Of a stretch of DNA of 64,000 nt, positions 1 through 7,969 are shown piece after piece. The notes beneath the pieces were generated by a model. It had not been told where the DNA came from, did not search any database, and saw only the letters and a program-made list of their open reading frames with translations. How positions within the stretch are numbered: the first letter of the stretch is position 1; each line of letters begins with the position of its first letter. Source of the stretch: Streptomyces lucensis JCM 4490 (GTDB lineage Bacteria; Actinomycetota; Actinomycetes; Streptomycetales; Streptomycetaceae); NCBI RefSeq assembly GCF_014650035.1, contig NZ_BMUE01000003.1, forward strand, positions 124,001 to 188,000, written 5' to 3'. The position numbers were made by a program, and so were the translations under genes.

Positions 1-777
1 GGCGGGGCCGGTGTTGGCGCTGACCACGGCGTCGGCCATGCGCAGCACCCCGGCGAGGGTGCGGGGACCGGTCCGGCCGCCGAGGTCCACGGCCAGGTCC
101 CCGCTGACCCGCCGGGTCAGTTCCGTCTCTCCGGCCCCTCCGGTGACGACCACGCGGTGACCTGCGTCGGCGAGCAGCGCGACGGCCTCCTCGCACCGGT
201 GCGGGCTCCACGCGCGGGCGGGTGCGCTGGCCCCGGGATGCAGGACGACGTACGGGCCGGGGCCGGTCAGACCGCTGGTGTCCGGCGGCGGCAGCACCCG
301 CAGCCGGCCGTCGTCCCCGGGCGGCGGCGGGAAGCCCATGGCGGCGGCGGTGTCGAGGGCCGCCTCGGCCTCGTGGCGGCCGGGGGCCCGCCGGTGGCGC
401 ACGTCCAGCAGGCTCCCGGGGTGGTCGGCGCTGTCGGCGCCGATCCGGCCGACGCCCGCGAGCCGCAGCAGCAGCGCGGTGGGCAGCGGGCTCTGGTGGA
501 AGGAGGTGAGGATCAGGGCGCGGTCGTAGGCTCCGGAGCGCAGCCGGCCGACCAGGGCGTCGACGTCCCGGGCCCGGACGGGGGGCGGGTCGAAGCCCTC
601 CCAGGGGGCCTCCCACACCAGAACGCCGTCGACGCCGGGCAGCAGCCGGGCGGCGTCCGCGCCGCGCGGGCCGCACAGCAGGGTGACGTGCGAGGAGCGG
701 GCGGCGACGGCGCGCACGGCGGGGCCGGCGAGCAGCACGTCGCCGAAGCTGTCGAGACGCACGACGAGGGTCTTCAT
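1..777 (-). CDS. Glycosyltransferase family 9 (heptosyltransferase-like), truncated by window edge
   Basis: The protein begins MKTLVVRLDSFGDVLLAGPA, the typical N-terminus of ADP-heptose:LPS heptosyltransferase-like GT9 enzymes. A second family signature, a V-L-H-P-G-A-S stretch before the sugar-nucleotide pocket, follows around residue 175, and S-A-N-T-G-P-A lies at the edge. About 259 residues are visible; the C-terminus lies beyond the left edge. Its ATG shares the ATGA overlap with the stop of the upstream phosphatase gene, so the two are probably translationally coupled. The role is inferred: transfer of a heptose-like or other sugar to a surface glycan. The acceptor cannot be told. Confidence 0.85.
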   Translation of the reverse strand, partial: MKTLVVRLDSFGDVLLAGPAVRAVAARSSHVTLLCGPRGADAARLLPGVDGVLVWEAPWEGFDPPPVRARDVDALVGRLRSGAYDRALILTSFHQSPLPTALLLRLAGVGRIGADSADHPGSLLDVRHRRAPGRHEAEAALDTAAAMGFPPPPGDDGRLRVLPPPDTSGLTGPGPYVVLHPGASAPARAWSPHRCEEAVALLADAGHRVVVTGGAGETELTRRVSGDLAVDLGGRTGPRTLAGVLRMADAVVSANTGPA

Positions 778-1355
778 CGCGCCCCCCTGCCGGACGAGGC
801 CGGACGCAGCGGACGCGGCGGGCGGGGCGGACGGGCGGGGGCCAGCGCCGTGCGCACCGCCGTGAGCACGTCGGGGGCGCTCAGATCGGCGAACCGCGCC
901 ACCTCGCCGGGGGCGGTGGCCGCGTTCGGGACGAGCACCCCGCGGGCGCCGGCCGCGTGGGCGGCCAGGACGTCGGCGGCGATGTCACCGATCACCAGGC
1001 ACCGGGCGGGGTCGACGCCGAGCCGTGCGGCGGCGTCGAGGACCAGGCCGGGCCGGGGTTTGCGGCAGTCGCAGCCGGCGTCCGGGGCGTGCGGGCAGAA
1101 CAGCCAGGCGTCCACCCCGCCGAGCAGTGCGTCGGCGCGCTCGTTGACGCGGCGCACCTGCCCGGCGGTGAGCAGTCCCCGCCCGATGCCGGACTGGTTG
1201 CTCACCACTGCGGTGGCCAGGCCGTGGGAGCGGGCCAGCGCGACGGCCTCGGCGGCGCCCGGCAGCAGCCGGACCCGGCCAGGGTCGCCGTTGTACGGCA
1301 CGTCGGCCACGAGGGTGCCGTCGCGGTCGAAGAGGACGGCGCGGACGTCGTTCAC
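774..1355 (-). CDS. HAD phosphatase, GmhB-like (D,D-heptose 1,7-bisphosphate phosphatase family)
   Basis: A 193-residue HIII-subfamily HAD hydrolase. The nucleophile motif F-D-R-D-G-T is at residues 7-12. The GmhB-type zinc loop C-P-H-x8-C-D-C follows, then R-K-P-R-P-G and the acidic motif I-G-D. These match D-glycero-D-manno-heptose-1,7-bisphosphate 7-phosphatase in length and motifs; histidinol-phosphate phosphatases are close relatives and cannot be excluded. GTG is chosen as start because it overlaps the stop of the upstream GT2 gene (GTGA) and the next gene overlaps the same way. With the GT9 neighbour it suggests a heptose-containing glycan, which is inference. Confidence 0.85.
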   Translation of the reverse strand: MNDVRAVLFDRDGTLVADVPYNGDPGRVRLLPGAAEAVALARSHGLATAVVSNQSGIGRGLLTAGQVRRVNERADALLGGVDAWLFCPHAPDAGCDCRKPRPGLVLDAAARLGVDPARCLVIGDIAADVLAAHAAGARGVLVPNAATAPGEVARFADLSAPDVLTAVRTALAPARPPRPPRPLRPASSGRGAR

Positions 1356-2347
1356 CCGGTACCTCCCAGGGGCCGGGCGTGCCGGTGACGGACGGTTCCG
1401 CGCAGCCAGTGCCGGACGGCGAGGGGTGGGATGAGCACGCTGGTGCCGAGCATCCCGGCGATCTCGCCGGCGGTCCGGGGGCCGGGGAGGATGCGCGCGA
1501 GGGCGAACTCGGCGGTGCCGAGCGTCCACAGGGCCGCCCAGGCGGTCGCGGCGCGGCGCCGGCCGGTGAGGGCGCAGGAGGCGGCGGCGAGGGCCGCGCC
1601 GGTGACCGCCAGGTGGCGGCGCAGCCGTCCGCGCGGCGCCTGGGCGCGGTCCCACCAGTCGCGGCCGTGCAGCCGGTTCATCAGGGCGTCGTCGGCGTTG
1701 CCGCGCTGCGCGGGCAGCGAGGCCCACCAGTGGGCGGCGCGGACCGGGTGCCGGGTGACCCGCTTGCCGCGGACCAGGGACCAGCCGGCCCGCTCGACGC
1801 GCAGGGCGAGGTCGGCGTCCTCGCGGAAGGCCCGCGGGAAGCGTTCGTCGAATCCGCCGACCCGGGTCAGCGCCTGCGTGCGGTAGGCCATGTCGGCGGT
1901 GGCCCAGGCGGCGTTCTCCAGGCCCTTGGTGTTGCGTTCCCAGTCGGTGGGCCGGCGGTCCGGGGGCAGGGGGACCTGCAGCCGTCCCTGGATGCCGCCG
2001 ACGTCCTCGCCGGCCTGGCGCAGGTCCTCGGCGAGCAGCCGGGACCAGTCCGGCAGGACCTGGACGTCGTCGTCGAGGAAGACCGTCCAGGGCGTGCGGA
2101 CGGTCCGCCAGCCGGTGTTGCGGGCAGCGGCCGGGCCCTCGCCTCCGGTGCGGAGGACGCGCACCCGGTCCAGGAGCTGTCCGGCGGCCTGGACCGGCAG
2201 GTCGCCGTCCGGCACGGGCCGGTCGTCCACGACGACCACCTCGTGGGGCGGGTGGCCCCGGGCCTCGGCGAGGGCGCGCAGGCACTCGGCGAGGCAGGCG
2301 CGGCCGATCGTGGGGACCACGACGGTGTAGGCGGGCGCGTCGCTCAT
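1352..2347 (-). CDS. Glycosyltransferase family 2
   Basis: A 331-residue GT-A fold glycosyltransferase. The N-terminus Y-T-V-V-V-P-T-I-G-R is the usual GT2 nucleotide-binding strand; V-V-V-D-D and F-L-D-D-D provide the metal-binding acidic residues; an E-D-A-D-L-A-L-R segment corresponds to the catalytic ED region. The C-terminal 90 residues are hydrophobic with two or three possible membrane helices, so it may act at the inner face of the membrane. The ATG overlaps the stop of the carbamoyltransferase gene (ATGA), and its own stop overlaps the phosphatase GTG. The donor and acceptor sugars are unknown. Confidence 0.88.
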   Translation of the reverse strand: MSDAPAYTVVVPTIGRACLAECLRALAEARGHPPHEVVVVDDRPVPDGDLPVQAAGQLLDRVRVLRTGGEGPAAARNTGWRTVRTPWTVFLDDDVQVLPDWSRLLAEDLRQAGEDVGGIQGRLQVPLPPDRRPTDWERNTKGLENAAWATADMAYRTQALTRVGGFDERFPRAFREDADLALRVERAGWSLVRGKRVTRHPVRAAHWWASLPAQRGNADDALMNRLHGRDWWDRAQAPRGRLRRHLAVTGAALAAASCALTGRRRAATAWAALWTLGTAEFALARILPGPRTAGEIAGMLGTSVLIPPLAVRHWLRGTVRHRHARPLGGTG

Positions 2348-3978
2348 GCGAACGCCTTCCCTCGGCGGACGGCGAACGGGCCGAGCACCAGCAGGTCCAC
2401 GGGCGCCGATCCGAAGCACTCCAGGGCGTCCCGGGGGTCGTCGACCATGGGCCGGCCGGCGGTGTTCAGGCTGGTGTTGACGACCACCGGCAGTCCGGTG
2501 CGCCGCTCGAAGCCGTCGATCATCCGGGCCACCAGGGGCTCCTGGACGCGGTCCACGGTCTGGACGCGGGCGGTGCCGTCGACGTGGACGACCGCCGGGA
2601 TGCGGTCCTTCCAGGCATCGGCCACGTCGTGCACGAAGAGCATGTGAGGACTGGGCAGCGGCCCGTCGAAGATCTCGGCCGCGCGTTCGGCGAGCACCAT
2701 CGGGGCGACGGGCCGGAACTCCTCGCGGCCCTTGACGGCGTTGAGCCGTTCGACGTTCGCCGCCCTGCCGGGATGCGCGAGCAGCGAGCGGTGGCCCAGC
2801 GCGCGCGGCCCGTACTCGCTGCGGCCCTGGAACCAGGCGACGATCCCGTCGGCGGCCAGCGCCTCGGCGGCCGTCTCCGCTATGTCGGCGGGCTCCTCGT
2901 ACGGCACGGCCGCCCGCTCCAGCCACTCCCGCAGCTCGGCGTCGCTCCAGCCGCGGCCGAGGGCGGCGGTCGGCATCGGCTCCAGGGTGTCCTTCTGGCC
3001 GGCCACGTGGGCGGCGGCGCCCAGAGCGGTGCCGGCGTCTCCGGCCGCGGGCTGCACCCATACGTGCCGGAAGCCGCTCTCCCGCCACAGGCGGGTGTTG
3101 GCCACGCAGTTCAGGGCGACACCGCCGGCCATGGCGAGCGCGTCCTCGCCGGTTCGTTCGCGCAGCCACCGGGCGAGGGCCAGCACGGTCTCCTCCAGGC
3201 ACAGCTGGGCGCTGGCCGCGAGGTCGGCGTGGTTCTGGCTCCAGGCTCCGTCCGGCGGGCGCGGCGGGACGAGGTCGGCCCAGGGCACCGGGCGGGCCCG
3301 GAAGCCGCCCCGGTTGTCGGCCAGGACGTGGGTGCGCAGCCGGTCGGCGAAGCGCGGGGTGCCGTAGGAGGCCAGTGCCATCACCTTGAACTCGTCGCTG
3401 CTGCGCAGGAAGCCGAGGTGCTGGGTGAGGTCCTCGTAGAACAGGCCCAGGGAGTCGGGCAGTTCCTGGGTGCCGAGGACGGTCAGTTCCCGGTTGGTGC
3501 AGCGGCCGGCCAGGTGCGAGCCGCACTCGCCGCGGCCGTCCAGCACGAGGACGGCGCAGTCCGGGTACGGCGAGAGGGGACCGGCGGAGGCGGCGTGCGC
3601 GACGTGGTGCGGGACGAACCGCACCTTCGCCGGGTCGAGTCCGGGCAGTGCCTCGGCGAGGAAGGCGGGGGCCCGGCGGGCGTACTCCTGGCGCAGGTGG
3701 TCCCAGGGGTCGTCGAGGCCCATGCGTTCGGCGGGCCGGGCGAGCGCGGGGTCGTAGGAGTAGGCGACGGCGTCCAGGTCGGACGGGGTGAGACCGGCCT
3801 GCCGCAGGCACCAGCGGGCCGACTGCTCGGGCAGCTCCCAGGCCGAGAAGGGCACGGGACGCTTGCCGTGCTTGCGGCGTGAGAACCGCTCCTCCTCCGC
3901 CGCCGCCACGACCTCGCCGTCGGTGATCAGGGCTGCGGCGGGGTCGTGGAAGAGTGCGTTGATACCGAGGACGTGCAT
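2344..3978 (-). CDS. Carbamoyltransferase, NodU/CmcH family
   Basis: A 544-residue protein starting M-H-V-L-G-I-N. Early family signatures are F-H-D-P-A-A-A-L and the E-E-E-R-F-S-R-R-K-H block; V-P-H-H-V-A-H-A-A-S-A is the metal-binding histidine region. The C-terminal third has G-R-S-E-Y-G-P-R-A-L-G-H-R-S and N-T-S-L-N, typical of carbamoyl-AMP-using O-carbamoyltransferases. Such enzymes carbamoylate sugars of surface glycans, Nod factors and antibiotics. An AGGAG ribosome site precedes the ATG. It is the second visible gene of the operon, 38 bases after the SDR gene. The substrate is probably the sugar assembled by the neighbours. Confidence 0.93.
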   Translation of the reverse strand: MHVLGINALFHDPAAALITDGEVVAAAEEERFSRRKHGKRPVPFSAWELPEQSARWCLRQAGLTPSDLDAVAYSYDPALARPAERMGLDDPWDHLRQEYARRAPAFLAEALPGLDPAKVRFVPHHVAHAASAGPLSPYPDCAVLVLDGRGECGSHLAGRCTNRELTVLGTQELPDSLGLFYEDLTQHLGFLRSSDEFKVMALASYGTPRFADRLRTHVLADNRGGFRARPVPWADLVPPRPPDGAWSQNHADLAASAQLCLEETVLALARWLRERTGEDALAMAGGVALNCVANTRLWRESGFRHVWVQPAAGDAGTALGAAAHVAGQKDTLEPMPTAALGRGWSDAELREWLERAAVPYEEPADIAETAAEALAADGIVAWFQGRSEYGPRALGHRSLLAHPGRAANVERLNAVKGREEFRPVAPMVLAERAAEIFDGPLPSPHMLFVHDVADAWKDRIPAVVHVDGTARVQTVDRVQEPLVARMIDGFERRTGLPVVVNTSLNTAGRPMVDDPRDALECFGSAPVDLLVLGPFAVRRGKAFA

Positions 3979-4016
3979 GCGCTGTCTCCTGGGCCGGGGA
4001 CGGTCGGGGGTCGGGG

Positions 4017-5027
4017 TCAGGACTGCTGCGGGGCCGGGTCCTCCTCGGCCGGGAGAAGCTGCGGCGGCAGGGCCGCGAAGTAGGCGATGGTCTGCTTCAG
4101 GCCCTCCTCCCAGGGGATCTGCGGCGACCAGCCGAGCAGTTCGCGCGCGAGGTTGGTGTCGGGGCGGCGCCGGCCGGGGTCGTCGACGGGCCGGTCGACG
4201 AACGCGATCGGTGAGCGGGAACCGGTGAGGGCGACCACCCGGCGGGCCAGGTCGGCGACGGTGATCTCGTCGCTGCCGCCGATGTTCACCGGGCGCACGG
4301 ACCGGCTCGCGGCCACCCGCAGGACGCCGTCGACGGTGTCGTCCACGTAGCACAGCGAGCGGGTCTGGCTGCCGTCGCCGGTGACGGTGAGCGGTTCACC
4401 GGCCAGGGCCTGACAGATGAAGGTCGGTACGGCGCGGCCGTCGTGGGCGCGCATGCGCGGACCGTAGGTGTTGAACAGCCGTACTATTCCGGCGTCCGTG
4501 CCCCTGGTTCCGGCGTGCGCGGTGACCAGTGCCTCGGCGAAGCGTTTGGACTCGTCGTAGACGCTGCGCGGACCCACCGGGTTCACGTTGCCCCAGTAGC
4601 CCTCGTGCTGCGGGTGGACGAGCGGGTCGCCGTACACCTCGGAGGTGGAGGCGAGCAGGAAGCGCGCCCCGTCGCGTTCGGTGACCGCCAGGGCGTTGCG
4701 GGTGCCGAGGCTGCCCACGTCCAGGGTCTGCAGGGGCATGCGCAGGTAGTCGGCGGGCGACGCCGGGCAGGCGAAGTGCAGCACCAGGTCGTAGGGGCCG
4801 GGCAGCAGCCCGGGGCAGCCGGGGGCGCAGACGTCGCAGTGCACGTAACGGAACCCGGGCCGGTTCTCCAGGTGAGCGACGTTCTCGCGGCGGCCGCAGG
4901 CCAGGTTGTCGGCGCAGTCGACTTCGACACCTGAATCCAGCAGCCGTTCGCACAGATGGGAGCCGAGGAAGCCGGCGCCGCCGGTCACGAGGGCGCGCCG
5001 CCAGGAGAACGGTGTGTCACCAGTCAT
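4017..5027 (-). CDS. NAD-dependent sugar epimerase/dehydratase, UDP-glucuronate decarboxylase (UXS)-like
   Basis: A 336-residue extended SDR. The Rossmann motif G-G-A-G-F-L-G-S-H is at residues 16-24, the catalytic serine region is S-T-S-E-V-Y-G, and the YxxxK pair is Y-D-E-S-K. The segment G-Y-W-G-N-V-N-P-V-G-x-R-S-V-Y-D-E is close to the hallmark of UDP-xylose synthases, which decarboxylate UDP-glucuronate. It is the first gene of the minus-strand glycan operon, with an AAGGA ribosome site before the ATG. The promoter should lie in the 272 bases shared with the divergent gene at 5300. UDP-xylose or a related sugar nucleotide is the likely product; another epimerase reaction is possible. Confidence 0.85.
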   Translation of the reverse strand: MTGDTPFSWRRALVTGGAGFLGSHLCERLLDSGVEVDCADNLACGRRENVAHLENRPGFRYVHCDVCAPGCPGLLPGPYDLVLHFACPASPADYLRMPLQTLDVGSLGTRNALAVTERDGARFLLASTSEVYGDPLVHPQHEGYWGNVNPVGPRSVYDESKRFAEALVTAHAGTRGTDAGIVRLFNTYGPRMRAHDGRAVPTFICQALAGEPLTVTGDGSQTRSLCYVDDTVDGVLRVAASRSVRPVNIGGSDEITVADLARRVVALTGSRSPIAFVDRPVDDPGRRRPDTNLARELLGWSPQIPWEEGLKQTIAYFAALPPQLLPAEEDPAPQQS

Positions 5028-5299
5028 GGGGCTATTCCTTCGTCCGCGTCGTCCGCGCCCCTCGGAACGTCCCTGCCTGGGCGTTCGGGTGCGCGTCGCG
5101 TCGCCGGGTCCGACGTCGCCGGCCCGTCGGGGGATGAGAGGACAGGGCCCGGGCCCCTGATACCTGGGGCCGCCCTGGTCGGCCGCCGCCTGCTGGACGG
5201 CACTGGCAGCTGAGTTCCCCTGCCGGTTGGGTTCACACGTTGGTTCTTATTCTCCGGGCAGGGGGGTACTCGCGCGACTCCGGCGACCGACCACGGTGG

Positions 5300-6202
5300 A
5301 TGTGGGACATGCACGACGACCTCGCGGCCACCCTGCTGCGCTCCCTGCGGGCGTCCGCCCGGGGCCCCGGGCGGACGCTGCTCACGGGCTGGTTCAGCTT
5401 CTTCGACGGGGAGGCGACCGCCGGGGACGTGCTGGCCCAGCGGCAGGTGTCCGCGGCGCTGTCCGGGGCCGGTATCCGGCACGACACGGCGTGGAGCCCC
5501 GGCTTCCGTCCCGGCGCCCTGTCCCTGGAGACGGCCGAACCGGGCGCGTACGACACCCTGGTCTTCGTGTGCGGTCCGGTGCACGGGCCGCAGGTCGCCG
5601 CGCTGCATGCCAGGTTCAGAACCTGTCGGCGACTCGCGGCCGGAGTGTCGGTCGTCGACCCGGCGGACCCGGCGGCCACCGGGTTCGACGAGATCGTGGC
5701 CCGGGACGGCACCGCGGCCGCCGCCCGCCACGACCTCGCGTCCCGGGCTCCGGCGGGTCCGCTGCCGCCCGTGGCGGGGGTCGTTCTCTGTGCGGGGCAG
5801 GGCGAGTACGGCGGACGCCGCCGGCACGGGGAGGTCAACGAGCGGCTCACCGGCTGGCTGGCCGGCAAGGACTGCGCGCGGGTGCCGGCCGACACCCGGC
5901 TCGCCGTGGACGACTGGCGGCTGTGCGCGACGGCCGAGCAGTTCCTGGCTCTCGTCTCCCGCTTCGACGTGGTCGTCACCACCCGGCTGCACGGTCTGGT
6001 GCTGGCGCTGCGCACGGGTGTGCCGGTGATCGCCGTCGACCCGGTCGCGGGCGGCGCCAAGGTCAGCGCGCAGGCCAGGGCCGTGCGCTGGCCCGCGCTG
6101 GTCGGGGCGGAAGCGCTGTCGGACGGGATCCTGGACCGCTGGTGGGAGTGGGCGCTGTCCGAGCCGGGCCGGACGGCCGCCGCCTGCCACTCGATGCGCT
6201 GA
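5300..6202 (+). CDS. Polysaccharide pyruvyl transferase-like protein
   Basis: About 300 residues. The C-terminal half carries V-V-T-T-R-L-H-G-L-V-L-A-L-R-T-G-V-P-V-I-A-V-D, the conserved block of the polysaccharide pyruvyl transferase family (GT-B-like fold); a second block, F-V-C-G-P-V-H-G-P, is nearer the N-terminus. The start is uncertain: ATG codons stand at 5300 and 5309 with no good ribosome site, and a TTG at 5240 would extend it. It is divergent from the glycan operon and probably works with it, adding pyruvate ketals or acting as a glycosyltransferase-like enzyme. A GGGTAC box at 5264-5269 resembles a sigma-B type -10 but its -35 partner is weak. Confidence 0.75.
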   Translation: MWDMHDDLAATLLRSLRASARGPGRTLLTGWFSFFDGEATAGDVLAQRQVSAALSGAGIRHDTAWSPGFRPGALSLETAEPGAYDTLVFVCGPVHGPQVAALHARFRTCRRLAAGVSVVDPADPAATGFDEIVARDGTAAAARHDLASRAPAGPLPPVAGVVLCAGQGEYGGRRRHGEVNERLTGWLAGKDCARVPADTRLAVDDWRLCATAEQFLALVSRFDVVVTTRLHGLVLALRTGVPVIAVDPVAGGAKVSAQARAVRWPALVGAEALSDGILDRWWEWALSEPGRTAAACHSMR

Positions 6203-6302
6203 CAGCGCGGAGCGGGCCGTGTAACGCGCGGCGCGGGGGGCACCCGGGGCGGCGACGGCCGGCCGCTCACGGGCCGCCGCGATGCTCGCAGGAGGTAACG
6301 AC

Positions 6303-6866
6303 ATGGGTCACGGCGGAAACGTCATTCAGGAGCTGACGACCGATCACCGCGAGGTCGAGGAGATCTTCGGCCGTATCGAGGCGCTGCCGCCCGGCTCCAA
6401 GAACCGCAAGGTCCTCGCCGACCAGGCCACCATGGAGCTGGTCCGGCACTCGATCGCGGAGGAGTCCTACCTGTACCCGGCGGTGCGGGAGCACGTGCCG
6501 GGCGGCGATGCCATCGCCGACAAGGAGCTCGAGGACCACGCCGGGGCCGAACGGATCATGAAGGACCTGGAGGGCCTGGAGGCGGACGATCCGCGGTTCG
6601 ACACGCTCATGGCCCGGCTGATGAGCGAGATCCGGTCCCATGTGACCGACGAGGAGCAGAACCTCTTCCCGAAGCTGGAGCAGGCCTGCTCCGCCGACGC
6701 GCTGATGGACCTGGGCGACAAAGTCCGCCGGGCGAAGAAGACGGCGCCGACCCGCCCGCACCCGGCGGCGCCGGACAAGCCCCCGGCCAACAAGATGCTG
6801 GCCCCGGGTGCCGGCCTGGTGGACCGGCTGCGCGACGCGATGTCGGGACGCGGCAAGGAGGGCTGA
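6303..6866 (+). CDS. Hemerythrin HHE-domain protein
   Basis: 187 residues. The first 140 form a hemerythrin-like four-helix bundle with iron-ligand candidates T-D-H-R-E-V-E-E near the N-terminus, V-R-H-S-I-A-E-E, E-D-H-A-G-A-E and S-H-V-T-D-E-E. The tail (about 145-187) is rich in proline and basic residues and probably disordered. ATG is chosen because a strong AGGAGGT site lies 8 bases upstream. Such proteins bind a di-iron centre and sense or buffer oxygen, nitric oxide or iron; the exact role here is unknown. A strong hairpin terminator follows, so it is probably monocistronic. Confidence 0.88.
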   Translation: MGHGGNVIQELTTDHREVEEIFGRIEALPPGSKNRKVLADQATMELVRHSIAEESYLYPAVREHVPGGDAIADKELEDHAGAERIMKDLEGLEADDPRFDTLMARLMSEIRSHVTDEEQNLFPKLEQACSADALMDLGDKVRRAKKTAPTRPHPAAPDKPPANKMLAPGAGLVDRLRDAMSGRGKEG

Positions 6867-6898
6867 GCGCGCAGCACACTGATCGCGCGACGCACCTG

Positions 6899-6930
6899 GC
6901 CCGCCCGCCGGAACCGGCGGGCGGGCTTCC
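6899..6930 (+). terminator. Hairpin terminator after the hemerythrin gene
   Basis: The arms GCCCGCCCGCCGG (6899-6911) and CCGGCGGGCGGGC (6914-6926) are perfectly complementary around AA and are followed by TTCCTT. It lies 32 bases after the stop codon. Confidence 0.75.
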
Positions 6931-6954
6931 TTCGTACGGGGCCGTACCGGGTCC

Positions 6955-7240
6955 GCGGTGCCGCGCGCCCGACCGGACGGACGCCGTGCGCAGGCCCCGG
7001 CGGCGGCGGTGCCGTGCACCGGGTCGGGCGGACGCGGTGCACGGCGGCCGGGGGACGCCGTGTGCCGAGTCGCAGGCCTCCGCCGGGTGCCGAGCCGGAG
7101 GGGCGGCAGGAGGGGCGGCAGGAGCCGAGCCGGACGGGCGCCGTGCGCCGAGTCGCGGGCGTCCGCCCGATGCCGAGCCGGGCGGGTGGCAGGGGCCGGG
7201 TCGGGCGGGCGCCGTGCGCCGGGTGGGGCGGCGTCATGTA
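6955..7240. repeat. Imperfect GC-rich repeats in a gene-free stretch
   Basis: The gap 6867-7268 between convergent genes holds no credible gene. It contains diverged copies of a unit that begins near GCCGTGYGCCGAGTCGC and continues into GCCGAGCCGG, at about 7054 and 7138, with a partial copy at about 7209 and a short internal duplication of AGGGGCGGC near 7105-7125. The repeats are degenerate and of unknown function; replication slippage is the simplest origin. Confidence 0.5.
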
Positions 7241-7268
7241 CCCGGCGCGGCCCCCGTACCGGAGCTGT

Positions 7269-7613
7269 TCAGAGCCAGTGGGTGGTTCCGGCGTCCGGGC
7301 GGGGCCGGGGGCGGGCCGACCGGCACCGCAGCCGGAACGCCTGGAAGAGGGTCAGCGGCCACAGCAGCGCGAAGCACCACAGCAGCGCGGGGTCGTAGGT
7401 CCGGATGCCCATGACGGCCACGAAGACCGAAGCGGCCCCGAGCAGCAGTACCGCCGCCGGCAGCCAGAACTCGCGGCGCGGCGTGCCCATGCGGCGCGTG
7501 AACCGGCGGTCCTGCCGCAGGACCGCCTCGATCCGCAGCAGCGCGAGCCGTTCGCTCCGCGACAGCCGTACCTTGTCGTGCATCTCCCGCATCTCCCAGT
7601 CGTCCACGGCCAC
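7269..7613 (-). CDS. DUF3040 small membrane protein
   Basis: 114 residues. The N-terminal region has the DUF3040 pattern L-S-R-S-E-R-L-A-L-L-R-I-E-x-x-L-x-x-D-x-x-F, followed by two hydrophobic segments (about 50-70 and 76-92) and a basic, proline-rich tail. The GTG start is preceded by GGAGGAGG. Longer open reading upstream is low-complexity and unlikely to be translated. DUF3040 proteins are common in Streptomyces and of unknown function. Confidence 0.75.
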   Translation of the reverse strand: MAVDDWEMREMHDKVRLSRSERLALLRIEAVLRQDRRFTRRMGTPRREFWLPAAVLLLGAASVFVAVMGIRTYDPALLWCFALLWPLTLFQAFRLRCRSARPRPRPDAGTTHWL

Positions 7614-7969
7614 GGCACCTCCTCCGCCGGTCGGCGGTCTCCCGGTCCCCCGGCCCCGAGGTTTCCGGTCCCCGGGTTCCCCGGACGGCCGTGCCGATGC
7701 GGGGCCGTCCCCGGTCCCCGGCGCCGGCGCTCCGCGGGGGTGCCGCGCGCCGCCCGTGCCCAAGGGCGGGCGATGCGCTCGGTCCACGGCGGGGACGGCC
7801 GGTTCACGGGCCGCTACGGGCCGTGAGGCCGTGTCGTCTCAGGTGACCTTCGCCGCCGCAAGGCCGATACTGCCAGTAGACGGGACAGGCGGCCGCCTCC
7901 CGGGGCGGCCGCCGGTACCTGACGCCCCGTCACCCGAGTCAGCACGGAGTCCGCGACAGGGAGACACCC
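7614..7969. other. Divergent intergenic region, DUF3040 gene / dhaK
   Basis: 356 bases carrying the promoters of the minus-strand DUF3040 gene and the dha operon. The left part is low-complexity with repeated CCGGTCCCCGG-like motifs (7640-7730). I saw no convincing operator or RNA element. Confidence 0.5.

Noticed and set aside
5240..5299. TTG start extending the pyruvyl-transferase-like protein by 20 residues
   Set aside because: No ribosome site, and the extension has no family similarity; ATG 5300 or 5309 is preferred.
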